From Promethearchaeota archaeon (GTDB taxonomy: Archaea > Asgardarchaeota > Lokiarchaeia > Sigyniarchaeales > SOKP01): DNA of 64,000 bases. Positions 17,032-24,858 of this stretch are shown one piece after another. A program made the translations under genes and the position numbers. The DNA is taken from positions 36,606 to 100,605 of the forward strand of contig JAEOTP010000034.1 in NCBI GenBank assembly GCA_016839765.1, written 5' to 3'. The stretch's first letter is position 1; each line of letters opens with the position of its first letter. The notes beneath the pieces were generated by a model. It was not told where the DNA came from. It did no database searches and saw only the letters and a list, made by a program, of their open reading frames with translations.

Positions 17032-17177
17032 AATCAACCATCTAAACAAAAAGAGGAATAAGCAGAGTTAGATAAGAAATCAAACAAAAGAAAGAGATCA
17101 ACGCCAATTAAATGACAATTACCGAAAATTCTTATCGCTAGGAATTAACTTATTTAAAAAAATATAATTATAGAGAT

Positions 17178-17930
17178 TTATAAGCTATAGAAATCATTAT
17201 CTTCAGGTTCTATTTCCTTAAGAGGCTGTTCTTCAGGTTTTTCATCTTCAAATTCTTCGATTTCAGGTTCTTCATCTTCAAATTCTTCGATTTCAGGTTC
17301 TTCATCTTCAGATTCTTCGATTTCAGGTTCTTTATCTTCGGGTTCTTCGATTAGTTTATGTTCTATTTCTGGCTCTATCTTTCTTTCATAATCAACTCTT
17401 TTCTCGAGCTGTTCTTTAGGTTTATTCATCTTTTTTATTTTTTTTAATCCTTCTATTGCCTCTTTTCTAACAATAGGACTTCTATCTTTTAGGGCTTTAG
17501 TTAATATATCAATAGAAATAGGATTATGTTTATTTCCTAATTCATCCGCAGCCTCTTTCCTTACCAAAGCATCAACATCGTTTAAGAGGATATAAGTTAA
17601 AATGCCAAGTACCTCAGATTCTCCTAAATCTCCAATTGTATCAACAGCGTCTCTCCGAACGTCTGCATTTGGATCTGTCAATGCTGTTTTTGCTAATTCT
17701 ATTAAAGTTCTATCTGAATCTCCTAAGGGTATAATACTACTTAAATCGACTCCACAGAATTTACAAAAATTATGATTAATTTTAATAACTTTTCCACATA
17801 TAGGGCAAATACGGTTAAGTTCAAAATCAATAGGGTTATCCTTTGGTTTCATCGGTTTTGGTGTATTTGTGGGAGGATTTCTTACTCTATAAGGATTTTC
17901 TCCCGATGGAGGATTATAATTTCTACCCAT
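17178..17930 (-). CDS. Zinc ribbon plus HEAT repeats with acidic decapeptide-repeat tail
   Basis: 250 residues. Pro-rich N-terminus, a zinc ribbon (CPICGKVIKINHNFCKFCG, residues ~38-56), then about three HEAT repeats of the PBS-lyase/HEAT type (DPNADVRRDAVDTIGDLG, DVDALVRKEAADELGN, DRSPIVRKEAIEGLKK; residues ~85-165). The tail is composed of Glu/Asp/Pro decapeptides EPEIEEFEDE. Likely a soluble interaction scaffold. HEAT repeats and zinc ribbons of this sort are common in Asgard genomes. The acidic tail is encoded by 30-bp tandem repeats that could change in copy number. Confidence 0.75.
   Translation of the reverse strand: MGRNYNPPSGENPYRVRNPPTNTPKPMKPKDNPIDFELNRICPICGKVIKINHNFCKFCGVDLSSIIPLGDSDRTLIELAKTALTDPNADVRRDAVDTIGDLGESEVLGILTYILLNDVDALVRKEAADELGNKHNPISIDILTKALKDRSPIVRKEAIEGLKKIKKMNKPKEQLEKRVDYERKIEPEIEHKLIEEPEDKEPEIEESEDEEPEIEEFEDEEPEIEEFEDEKPEEQPLKEIEPEDNDFYSL
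17234..17353. repeat. 30-bp tandem repeat, four units, in coding sequence
   Basis: Four head-to-tail 30-bp units starting at 17234, 17264, 17294 and 17324, with few mismatches. Units 1-3 are near-identical and unit 4 more diverged. Each encodes ten residues of the acidic tail (about EPEIEEFEDE) of the HEAT protein on the minus strand. Confidence 0.9.
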
Positions 17931-18086
17931 TTTTTATTATCTCACTTTTAATGAATATCTTTATCTTCTTTTAACTTATGATATATATGAATTAGACACT
18001 TAATTAAGTTATTGTAGTCCAATGTTTATTTGAAAATCTAATAAAATAGAAAATAAAAAGTGAAAAAATTTTATAATTAGGCTTTC

Positions 18087-19148
18087 TCATGCAATAGTTA
18101 TATCTTTACATAAATATACATCTTGAACAGCATTTAAAATTTTAATTCCTTCATGGGTTGGTTTTTTAAATGCTTTTCTGCCTAGGATAAGTCCCATACC
18201 ACCAGAACGTTTATTAATGACAGCTGCTTTGACAGCATCTTGAAGATCATTCCCTCCTGATTCACCACCAGAATTAATTAACCCTACCCGCCCCATATAA
18301 CAATTAGCAATTTGATATCGATTCCACTCTAAAGGATGATCTTTAGCTAGTTTTTCATACACTAGTTTATCTGTTTTACCAAATTTAAGATCAAGAAAAC
18401 CTCTACTAGTCGTAGAAATTTTTTGTTTTATAATATCAGCTTCAATTGTAACACCAATATGATTTGCTTGGGCTTCTAAATCATTTGCGGTATGATAATC
18501 TTTTCCATCTTTGACAAATTCTTCTTTATTTCTTAAGTAACACCATAAAACACATACTAATCCGAGTTCATGGGCATATCTAAACGCCTCACTTATCTCT
18601 TGAATTTGTCGACGTGCCTCTAATGAGCCAAAGTAAATGGTAGCGCCAACAGCCGCAGCTCCCATTGCCCATGCTTGATCCACATTAGCAAATAGTGTTT
18701 GATCTGAAATTTCTGGTTTTGTTAATAATTCATTGTGATTAATTTTTACTATATTGGGGATTTTTCGGGCATATTTTCGACTCATTATACCTAAAACTCC
18801 AAGAGTAGAAGCTATAGCATTGCACCCTCCATCAATAGCTAGCTTTATAATATTCTCTGGATCAAAATAAGAGGGATTTATAGCAAAACTAGCTGAAGCA
18901 CTATGTTCAATACCTTGATCAACTGGTAAGACGGAGAGATACCCTGTTCCTGCTAATCTACCTCGTTGGTTCAACAAACGTTCCATATTTCCCAGTACAA
19001 TATTATTGCGATCGGAATGTTCCCATACTCTTTCAATAAAGTCTGGACCAGGGGTATAAATCATATTCTTTGGAATTCCAGTACAACTATAACTCAATAA
19101 TTCATCTGCTTCTGGTCCAAGTAGATCTTTTATTTCGTTAAAATTCAT
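18087..19148 (-). CDS. fbaB: Class I fructose-bisphosphate aldolase, FbaB (bacterial DhnA type)
   Basis: 353 residues, full length, closely matching E. coli FbaB throughout: [63 protein letters not shown] and [20 protein letters not shown], ending [14 protein letters not shown]. It interconverts fructose 1,6-bisphosphate with DHAP and GAP through a Schiff base; Lys241 or Lys243 in ADIIKQK is the likely position. Archaeal class I aldolases are usually about 260-280 residues, and many archaea use the bifunctional FBP aldolase/phosphatase. This long version is therefore bacterial in character and suggests lateral acquisition. It stands alone in the cluster. Confidence 0.93.
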   Translation of the reverse strand: MNFNEIKDLLGPEADELLSYSCTGIPKNMIYTPGPDFIERVWEHSDRNNIVLGNMERLLNQRGRLAGTGYLSVLPVDQGIEHSASASFAINPSYFDPENIIKLAIDGGCNAIASTLGVLGIMSRKYARKIPNIVKINHNELLTKPEISDQTLFANVDQAWAMGAAAVGATIYFGSLEARRQIQEISEAFRYAHELGLVCVLWCYLRNKEEFVKDGKDYHTANDLEAQANHIGVTIEADIIKQKISTTSRGFLDLKFGKTDKLVYEKLAKDHPLEWNRYQIANCYMGRVGLINSGGESGGNDLQDAVKAAVINKRSGGMGLILGRKAFKKPTHEGIKILNAVQDVYLCKDITIA

Positions 19149-19232
19149 TATAATATCATCTGATTTAAATTTAAATTGATTTTTATGAATTAAAGTCTAA
19201 AAGTTTTTCTTAATTGATATTTTTTATCACAC

Positions 19233-19556
19233 GTGACAGATTTTAAAAATTCTGAAACCGTAGAAGAGATATGCAAAACACTTGATGGAAATAGATATTA
19301 TCATGATCTCTATTTGAAGGCTGTTAATCATCCAATCAGAAGAAAAATTCTTAAGATCATAAATAAATCGAATAATATTTCAAGAAGTAAATTATTTGAA
19401 TTATTATCAGAAAATCAAGTAATAAATGATATATCTGTTCTTGATTATAACATGGCTTTTTTAATAAAGGCATTATGTATTGAAAAAGAAGTAATAAATG
19501 AAGAAATATTTTATAGTATTACCCAATCTGGGAAAGTTATTGAATTTCTTAAATAA
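19233..19556 (+). CDS. ArsR-like winged-helix transcriptional regulator
   Basis: 107 residues. The start GTG is followed by acidic residues, then YLKAVNHPIRRKILKIIN, the classic start of an ArsR-type helix-turn-helix (h-x-N/D-P-x-R-x-x-I-L). The recognition helix region SRSKLFELLSENQV and a C-terminal wing (IFYSITQSGKVIEFLK) follow. Such small proteins bind DNA as dimers; no Cys cluster for metal sensing is seen. It diverges from the fbaB aldolase gene across about 85 bp and may regulate it, but this is inference. Confidence 0.72.
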   Translation: MTDFKNSETVEEICKTLDGNRYYHDLYLKAVNHPIRRKILKIINKSNNISRSKLFELLSENQVINDISVLDYNMAFLIKALCIEKEVINEEIFYSITQSGKVIEFLK

Positions 19557-19570
19557 AATGTTTTTGAACT

Positions 19571-20026
19571 CTAAAATTCTTTTAAATATTTTTTATAGCA
19601 ATTACAACAAGGAATTCCAAAATTTAAATTTAAATTACTAAGCTTAGAATCATTATAGTCAATGATACGGACAAGTATTTCTCTGATATTGTCCAATTTT
19701 TCATTGAAGTAGAATTTCTTTAAATTAGAATAGTGATTAGTCTTTTTACATATTGGACATATAGAGTAGTATTCAATAAAGTTAAAAAATAATTTTTTCT
19801 CTTGTTTATTTAAAGACTCTAACTTTAAATCTGGATTATTAATAATTATTTCTTTTAAATGATTTAATTCCTCAAGCATCTCATCCCGTAAAAGATTTGA
19901 GCGCCTTAGAGGGGACTTTATAGATTTTTTTGTTTTACTATAATCGAAATCATCTAAATATTCTAAAGCTTCATTGAAGAATATTAAATTGTTTTTTCTT
20001 ACTCTTTTAATTTTATCTTCAGTCAT
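19571..20026 (-). CDS. Small basic protein with four-Cys zinc site, unrecognised
   Basis: 151 residues. The first ~100 residues are helical and charged (KRVRKNNLIFFNEALEYLD ... LLRDEMLEELNHLKEII). The C-terminal part has CPICKKTNHYSNLKKF and a second pair CCNCYKK near the end, giving a CxxC ... CCxC zinc-binding site separated by ~45 residues. I do not recognise the family. The ends of this gene and the ArsR-like gene converge within 15 bp. Possible nucleic-acid or protein-binding role; no confident function. Confidence 0.5.
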   Translation of the reverse strand: MTEDKIKRVRKNNLIFFNEALEYLDDFDYSKTKKSIKSPLRRSNLLRDEMLEELNHLKEIIINNPDLKLESLNKQEKKLFFNFIEYYSICPICKKTNHYSNLKKFYFNEKLDNIREILVRIIDYNDSKLSNLNLNFGIPCCNCYKKYLKEF

Positions 20027-20142
20027 TCTATCAGATAATCACAAGTCAGTAGTTATTTTATATCTAAGGGATCTAGTATAATTTCATTTTAAAATTTATA
20101 TTATAACTAGCTTAACTTTTTTTCTTAAAAAAAGTGTTCATT

Positions 20143-21426
20143 TTAAATAAAATGAAAGCTTTTTTCCTTTCGAGAAAAAATATCTTCTTTTTTGGTATCC
20201 TTCAGTCTTCTGATATCCATTACTTTTGAGGACGCAAAATATTCAAAATCAAAATCTACTTCATCACCACTTTCCCTACCAGGGATCGGCATTAATCGCG
20301 CAGTTAAAGGTTTATCAAATTTAACTGAAATAGTAGAGAGATCTAGTAAAATATAAAATAATTCTTTTTGAGTAATATTTCCAGGTAAAGGAACACAGTC
20401 AAGACCTGTTCCACAGATTGTTGCATATAAGAGAAGAGTATCTAAATCAAATTTATTTTCTGAGAGACTCTGAGAAATAGCAAAGTCTTCTAAAACAGAG
20501 GGCATAAATCCAGAAAAGCCAATTACTTTCTCTTTTCTTGGAATTGCATTTTTAATTAATGCAACTCCAATTAATGAGCCATGAGCTCCAAAATATTCAT
20601 ATCCTAGTTTTTCAAAAGCAGTACCTATACTTTTTTCAATGGTTGGATAAGGTGCTGGAGAAAAATCAATTCCATGAAATTCAATATTATATTTTTTTGG
20701 TATTTCCTCACAAATTACTGTTAGATCATTGTAAATTTCATTGAACTTTCTTCTAAGATTCATTTGAGCTTCTTCTAATGTTTTGGAATTCTCAAAAACA
20801 GAAACTACTTCATCTGCCATTTCAAGAGCAAGGCCAAATGAGGGCCTTTCAGCTATGTGATATGCCGCAGGGAAGAAAGGAGTATCTGGAGTAACATTAG
20901 AACTTACACAAAATTTTAAATTGTTAAAAGGATCAGGTTCAGAGAGACTTTTTATAATTTTAGCAGCAGATCTTAAAGCAGATAAATTTATTCCGTGATC
21001 TCTTGACGCAACTTGTAATGAAGTAAAAAATTTTTCCTTTCGTTTAATAAATTGAGGAACTTCATTTAAAAAGAGCTTTTCATACACTCCATATTTTTGT
21101 ATTTGAATATCAGCGAGAACCGTACAAGCTGCAAAATAATCAATTTCATATTCTTTTATTAATCTCTCAATTATACTTAACTGATCATGAATTCGTGTTA
21201 ATGTCTCATTTAAATTTTTTTCATATACTTGTTGTTCATAAGATAAAATTGGTTGGGAGCATAAGCGCTTAGTTTGAACTTCAATATTTACATCGTTAAA
21301 TTTCTTCGTTAATTCACTATTTAGTGAGTAAAATGCTTCAAGTTTTCCTTCTAATATATTTTCTAAAACTTTATCTTCTGCTAAAAAAGGTATTTTTTGA
21401 CCAATTGTAATTGCTCGAATCTTCAT
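20143..21426 (-). CDS. DUF711 family protein
   Basis: 427 residues, starting MKIRAITIGQKI, a beta strand typical of DUF711 (UPF0210) members, followed by EVQTKRLCSQPIL (the VQT-x-R motif). The C-terminal region includes LLLYATICGTGLDCVPLPG and ARLMPIPGRESGDEVDFDFEYF, close to the family signature (hMPVPG-x-x-x-GD-x-x-F). Family length is about 430-455, so the gene is complete. Structures of DUF711 proteins have a glycyl-radical-enzyme-like barrel but no confirmed activity. Next upstream is the HdrA-MvhD gene, ~165 bp away on the same strand. Function unknown. Confidence 0.78.
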   Translation of the reverse strand: MKIRAITIGQKIPFLAEDKVLENILEGKLEAFYSLNSELTKKFNDVNIEVQTKRLCSQPILSYEQQVYEKNLNETLTRIHDQLSIIERLIKEYEIDYFAACTVLADIQIQKYGVYEKLFLNEVPQFIKRKEKFFTSLQVASRDHGINLSALRSAAKIIKSLSEPDPFNNLKFCVSSNVTPDTPFFPAAYHIAERPSFGLALEMADEVVSVFENSKTLEEAQMNLRRKFNEIYNDLTVICEEIPKKYNIEFHGIDFSPAPYPTIEKSIGTAFEKLGYEYFGAHGSLIGVALIKNAIPRKEKVIGFSGFMPSVLEDFAISQSLSENKFDLDTLLLYATICGTGLDCVPLPGNITQKELFYILLDLSTISVKFDKPLTARLMPIPGRESGDEVDFDFEYFASSKVMDIRRLKDTKKEDIFSRKEKSFHFI

Positions 21427-21591
21427 TTTGTATTAATTTAACAAAATATAATTATTTATTTTTAACTGATGTAATTATAAAGAACACTATTTAATAAGAT
21501 TTATAGGATTAATTATTAAATATTATAAAACTAATTGTAAAAGTTTTTTATTCAAAAGAATGATGTTATCCAGATTTTAAACTAAATAAAT

Positions 21592-23991
21592 TTATAGCTC
21601 GTCCAATTTAGCTTTTTCTTTAATTAATTCCTCTTTCATCCTAGGTTTCGTAAATTCTCCAGGTTTTATTGGCCCTAATTCTTCTAATTCCTTTTTAAAA
21701 TCTGTTATGACACGAGCAAATTTTTCACCCTCGCCAGCAGATATACTTGTGATTTTAACACGTTTTTCATGAATACCAGTTTGACCCAACATCTCTTTGA
21801 TACTGCCATATCGAGTTTTTGTTTTAAGAAAACCAGTATCATAATGACAATCTTGCTCGTAACATCCAGCAATTAACACTCCATCAGCACCCAAAAAGAA
21901 TCCTTCAAAAATTAAAGCAGGATCTAACATTGCAGTACACATGACATGAATTACACGTATATTTGAAGGGTATATTATTTTACTTGTTCCGGCGAGATCT
22001 GCCCCAATATAGGAACACCAATTACATAAAAAGGCTAATATTAAAGGATAATCACTTTTTTCTTTACTTAAAACCGTCCTTATCTGGGTAGATATCTGGC
22101 TTTTCTTAAATCCTGGAATATAGAGAGCATCACTATGACACATTGCTGCACATGCACCACAACCTGAACAATTAGCTTGAGTAAGTTTTAATTCGTTTCC
22201 TTCTATTTTTATAGCATTGTAAACACAAATCTGTTCGCATAATCTGCATAAATCGCAATTTTCAACATTAAAATAGACTATATGAGGATCGAGTTCCACA
22301 TTACCTTTAGAAATTAAGGCAATTGCTTTTGCAGCAGCGCTTTCTGCTTGTGCTATACTGTTTGGAATATCTTTTGGACCTTGAATTGCACCAGCTAAAA
22401 AGATTCCATTTACCGATGTTTCAGACGGTTTAATTTTTAAATGTTTCTCAAGTAAAAAGCCATATGAATCCTGTGAAATGTTTAAAATCTTACTTAATTT
22501 ATCAGTTCCGTCTGCAGGTTCCATTCCTACTGCTAAAACAACTAAATCGGTTTCATTTTCGAATAGCTTTCCTTCAATTACATCTTCACCTCGTATCAGC
22601 AACTTACCTTCTTCTGAGAGATCGCCTTTTAAGATAGCAGATATACTACTCTTTATAAATCTAATTCCAAATTCTTCACGAGCTCTATTGTAAAATTCTT
22701 CACAGTTTTTTCCTACAGCTCTTATATCATTATAATAAATAGAGACTTTGATCTCTGGGTGTTCTTTTTTCAATAAAATTGCTTCCTTTATAGCTAGATT
22801 ACAACAAACTTGGCTACAATAATCATGATGGATAACTTGATTTCGAGATCCAACACATAATACAAATGATACCTTACTTGGAAATTTTCCATTTGATGGT
22901 CTAACAACTCTGCCTCGTGTGGGACCATCATTATTAAGTAAACGTTCCATTTGCATCGTCGTAATCACATCCGCATATTTATCATAATTAAGTTCTCCAA
23001 GTAGATTAGGGTTAAATGTTTTAAATCCTGTTGCTACGATAATGGATCCAACTTTAATTGTTAATTCCTCTTCTTTTTGGTCAAAATCAATAGCATCTCT
23101 ATCACATGCTTGAGCACATGCTTTACATCCGATACAATATTCTTCCATAATATTTGGATAGAGCGGAATTGCTTGTGGATATGAAATATCAATAGCTTTT
23201 CTTGGGAAAAATGTATCCTCTACATCGATTGGGCAAACATCCCTACAAATATTAAAACAACCTACACAATTTTCCTCAACAATGAATCGAGGCTTTTTGG
23301 TGATGGTCACATCAAAATTTCCTACATAACCTTCCACATTCTTTATTTCAGAATAAGTATAAAGCTCTATATTGGGATGATCATTTACCTCACTCATTAA
23401 AGGTCCTAAAATACAAATACTACAATCTAAAGTTGGAAAAGTTTTATCAAAAAGAGCCATATGACCACCTATAGTTAAATCTCTCTCCACTAGATATACT
23501 TTATATCCGGCTTCTGCAATAACTAAGGCTGCTTTTATTCCTGCGATACCGCCTCCAATTATTAAAGTAGAAGGTGTAATCCTCGAATATTGAACTTCTA
23601 ATGGCTCTAAAAGCTTGACTTGCTCAATTGCCATGTGTATTTGATCAATTGCTTTTCTAGTTGCTTTTTCGGGCTCATTGCTATGTACCCACGAATTTTG
23701 CTCTCGAATATTAGCAAACGAAATAAGAAATCGATTTATACCGGCCTTTTCAATTGTTTTTCTGAATAATAATCCATGCAATTTAAATGAACAAGCGGCA
23801 ATTACAATACGATCAATCTTATTCTCCTTTATTTTTTCAATAATCTTGTTTAAGCCTACCTCAGAACATAAATATTGATCCCCAATCACATATACATCTG
23901 GAAATTTACTGAAATGGTCAATTAACTTGTTATTATCAATAACTCCACTAATATTTTTTCCACAATCACATATATATAATCCAATTTTCAA
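21592..23991 (-). CDS. hdrA: HdrA-MvhD fusion, flavin-based electron-bifurcating heterodisulfide reductase-type subunit
   Basis: 799 residues. Order: N-terminal HdrA domain with CDCG and CSEVG (1-140), FAD-binding Rossmann fold GGGIAG near 146-151, the LDCSICILGPLM Cys segment, two 4Fe-4S motifs (CVGCFNICRDVCP, CIGCKACAQACD), a second Rossmann part, two more ferredoxin motifs (CDLCRLCEQIC, CSGCGACAAMC), then a C-terminal MvhD/FrhD domain (~655-785) with CNWCSYIGADLAG and CYEQDCHYDTG. HdrA binds the bifurcating flavin and MvhD links it to hydrogenase or formate dehydrogenase. HdrB/HdrC are ~12 kb away. It may work with CoM/CoB-like or other thiol pairs, or ferredoxin, but this is unclear from sequence. 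Confidence 0.92.
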   Translation of the reverse strand: MKIGLYICDCGKNISGVIDNNKLIDHFSKFPDVYVIGDQYLCSEVGLNKIIEKIKENKIDRIVIAACSFKLHGLLFRKTIEKAGINRFLISFANIREQNSWVHSNEPEKATRKAIDQIHMAIEQVKLLEPLEVQYSRITPSTLIIGGGIAGIKAALVIAEAGYKVYLVERDLTIGGHMALFDKTFPTLDCSICILGPLMSEVNDHPNIELYTYSEIKNVEGYVGNFDVTITKKPRFIVEENCVGCFNICRDVCPIDVEDTFFPRKAIDISYPQAIPLYPNIMEEYCIGCKACAQACDRDAIDFDQKEEELTIKVGSIIVATGFKTFNPNLLGELNYDKYADVITTMQMERLLNNDGPTRGRVVRPSNGKFPSKVSFVLCVGSRNQVIHHDYCSQVCCNLAIKEAILLKKEHPEIKVSIYYNDIRAVGKNCEEFYNRAREEFGIRFIKSSISAILKGDLSEEGKLLIRGEDVIEGKLFENETDLVVLAVGMEPADGTDKLSKILNISQDSYGFLLEKHLKIKPSETSVNGIFLAGAIQGPKDIPNSIAQAESAAAKAIALISKGNVELDPHIVYFNVENCDLCRLCEQICVYNAIKIEGNELKLTQANCSGCGACAAMCHSDALYIPGFKKSQISTQIRTVLSKEKSDYPLILAFLCNWCSYIGADLAGTSKIIYPSNIRVIHVMCTAMLDPALIFEGFFLGADGVLIAGCYEQDCHYDTGFLKTKTRYGSIKEMLGQTGIHEKRVKITSISAGEGEKFARVITDFKKELEELGPIKPGEFTKPRMKEELIKEKAKLDEL

Positions 23992-24136
23992 TTTAGAACC
24001 ACTTAATACCGATGAATTTACGCAAGCTTATGAGTAATATAAAAATGAGTATCTATTAATTATTGCTAATTAGTAATGTAAGATAATTTTAACTTTTCCC
24101 AAATATAAAGAAATTTTAGAGACTGCTTATTATTTA

Positions 24137-24745
24137 TTAAGATAGTTTTTTAGCATTTTCAACCATTTCTTTAGGGAGAAAAGGATAAACCTTTATTATA
24201 TCAAAATTATGTTTTTTCAGTTCTAAGAAATATTCCTTTTCTATTTTATATTCTTTTCTTGCCCATTCTAAGATTTCGCTTCTCGTATAAAATCTCCCTT
24301 TTAATAACCGTAATCCTGGGCACTTTTTTGAATAGTTAGTCAAGTTCTTTTTGTTAGTAACCATCATTTTCCAAAATGGGAAACATCTGCATTGAAAAGG
24401 TCGCGCTTCATGAACGGTACATATATTATCGATTAAAAAATGACAATGCTCATCATCTCCCGTAAATTTAAATCCCAAAGTGTTAAATTTATACGTTTTC
24501 CCTCTTGTTTCTTCTGGACTTTTCCAAAACAAAGTATCTTTAATCACTTTTAGATACTGTTTTGCAAATGATCTCAGTCCATTTTCTCCCTTTAAACGAA
24601 GATGATTTGCTAATCTTACTATATCCTCTTTATAAAGATAAACCTCGCCTTCTTTAAACCCTCTACAACAATCTCCGCACATTTGACAAGAGAACTCAAT
24701 ACCATTTTCTAGAAACTTTGATAACTTTATCTCTGCGGATGTCAA
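24137..24745 (-). CDS. YkgJ-type CxxCxxCC metal-cluster protein
   Basis: 202 residues of the YkgJ/UPF0153 Cys-cluster family. The N-terminal CQMCGDCC (Cys20, 23, 26, 27) is followed by a helical region and a second conserved segment, CTVHEARPFQCRCFPFW, with the typical C-x2-H-x2-RP-x2-CR. Members probably bind zinc or an Fe-S cluster; function is unknown. The TTG at 24745 gives residues that lead directly into the motif. The C-terminal ~60 residues are helical and charged. Divergent from the DNA methyltransferase gene. Confidence 0.8.
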   Translation of the reverse strand: MTSAEIKLSKFLENGIEFSCQMCGDCCRGFKEGEVYLYKEDIVRLANHLRLKGENGLRSFAKQYLKVIKDTLFWKSPEETRGKTYKFNTLGFKFTGDDEHCHFLIDNICTVHEARPFQCRCFPFWKMMVTNKKNLTNYSKKCPGLRLLKGRFYTRSEILEWARKEYKIEKEYFLELKKHNFDIIKVYPFLPKEMVENAKKLS

Positions 24746-24844
24746 AGTAAACTTAATTCATATAAAAATTAATTCTAATTAATACATAAATATAGGAAAA
24801 ATAAATTTAAAATTAAATATTAATTCATTGATTATTTACACAAT

Positions 24845-24850
24845 AAGGAG
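24845..24850 (+). promoter_or_regulatory. Shine-Dalgarno AAGGAG for the methyltransferase
   Basis: Perfect AAGGAG, 8 nt before the TTG codon at 24859. It supports that unusual start for the adenine methyltransferase gene. Confidence 0.6.
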
Positions 24851-24858
24851 TTAAGCTA

